Shown in pieces: positions 41,597 through 41,941 of a DNA stretch of 41,941 bases. Source of the DNA: Lachnospiraceae bacterium. Lineage in GTDB: Bacteria > Bacillota > Clostridia > Lachnospirales > Lachnospiraceae. The stretch is from assembly GCA_009774625.1 (NCBI GenBank), contig VSOB01000026.1, positions 1 to 41,941 on the forward strand, in the 5' to 3' direction. The stretch's first letter is position 1. Every line of letters starts with the position of its first letter. Both the position numbers and the translations under genes were made by a program. The notes beneath the pieces were generated by a model. That model did no database searches. It was not told the DNA's origin and saw nothing but the letters and a program-made list of their open reading frames with translations.

Positions 41597-41941
41597 CTGT
41601 CTTTGTTTCTTCCTTCAGTTTTCGTATGATATGATCTGCCGCTGCCTGGCTCACCTCTGTATTGTTCCACAGCTCCCAGGCTCCGATTGCCTGGTAAGCC
41701 AGCATCTTCAGACCGTTGTATGCCCTGCCGCCCTGTGCTCTGACAAGCTGCATAAACCGGGTATCAAAAGGCCTGTAAATCAGATCATAGCCGGTATGTA
41801 TCATTTTATACAGACCGGGCTCACAGATCACCACATCCTCCGTATCCGGATACAGACCCACACTAGTCCCCTGTATGGCCAGATAGCTGCCGTCCGGAAT
41901 CTGCCGATAGTCTGCCATCGTCAATGCATGGATACAGTTCC
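41589..41941 (-). CDS. aroE: Shikimate dehydrogenase, C-terminal part (5' end outside window)
   Basis: The 117 C-terminal codons of an NADP-dependent shikimate dehydrogenase. Visible are the SVGLYPDTED segment matching the family's TxxG[ML]xP motif and the C-terminal GLKMLAYQAIGAWELW, in which the family-typical Gln lies near the substrate site. The N-terminal substrate domain and the NADP Rossmann motif are beyond the right edge. Confidence 0.9.
   Translation of the reverse strand, partial: NCIHALTMADYRQIPDGSYLAIQGTSVGLYPDTEDVVICEPGLYKMIHTGYDLIYRPFDTRFMQLVRAQGGRAYNGLKMLAYQAIGAWELWNNTEVSQAAADHIIRKLKEETKTDE

Overview
The window is a bacterial chromosomal segment from a low-to-mid GC Firmicute, most likely a gut-type Clostridia of the family Lachnospiraceae. 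The basis is the strong AGGAGG-type Shine-Dalgarno sites, tRNAs without an encoded CCA, a single-chain clostridial-type PurL of 1264 aa, a DUF5688 protein, an OFA-type MFS transporter and the NADP-type GdhA. Family placement is inference, because no rRNA is present. Almost all genes lie on the minus strand. No prophage, transposase or CRISPR array is visible.

Layout (minus strand unless noted). 1-7.9 kb is a sucrose/fructoside utilisation locus: solute-binding lipoprotein, two CUT1 permeases, GH32 beta-fructosidase and a GH13 amylosucrase-like enzyme that runs off the left edge. It is divergent from a plus-strand LacI-type repressor, with four AACCGGTT-like operator sites between them. The locus has no transport ATPase, so a shared one encoded elsewhere is expected. 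7.9-12.7 kb is a four-gene glycerol operon: glpK, a GlpA-like FAD dehydrogenase with a C-terminal BFD-type [2Fe-2S] domain, an FAD/NAD(P) oxidoreductase, and a small Cys-rich DUF1667 protein. 12.85-13.6 kb (+) encodes an unrecognised two-TM protein. It is followed by a 328-bp gene-free stretch that looks like a deletion scar, then tRNA-Met and tRNA-Val. 14.2-21.1 kb is carA-carB-queH-argS, joining carbamoyl phosphate supply, queuosine synthesis and arginyl-tRNA charging. 21.2-26.1 kb is a small unknown gene, a TetR regulator and purL.

26.4-28.4 kb (+) encodes a 669-aa protein with a degenerate cNMP-binding-like N-terminal domain and an unrecognised helical body, behind a structured leader. 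28.5-29.9 kb is an OFA-family MFS transporter. 29.9-33.7 kb is a three-gene ABC system: MacB-like ATPase, a secreted COG1361/CARDB-like protein with one C-terminal TM, and an FtsX/MacB-like permease. It is divergent from a plus-strand lipoprotein. 35.4-37.3 kb holds gdhA and a small helical protein. 37.5-39.9 kb holds an SH3b-domain membrane protein whose only visible promoter is that of the tRNA-Arg just upstream, then a DUF5688 protein. 40.0-41.9 kb is aroE (partial)-aroK-aroQ-efp.

The genes are mostly housekeeping and carbon/nitrogen metabolism. The parts that may be new are: the 669-aa cNMP-like protein; the ABC trio and its divergent lipoprotein; the tRNA-Arg bracketed by 13-bp inverted repeats and apparently co-transcribed with the SH3 gene; a promoter buried in a 15-bp-arm dyad inside the sucrose operon; and a small dispersed palindromic repeat. 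None is proven to be a novel system from sequence alone.
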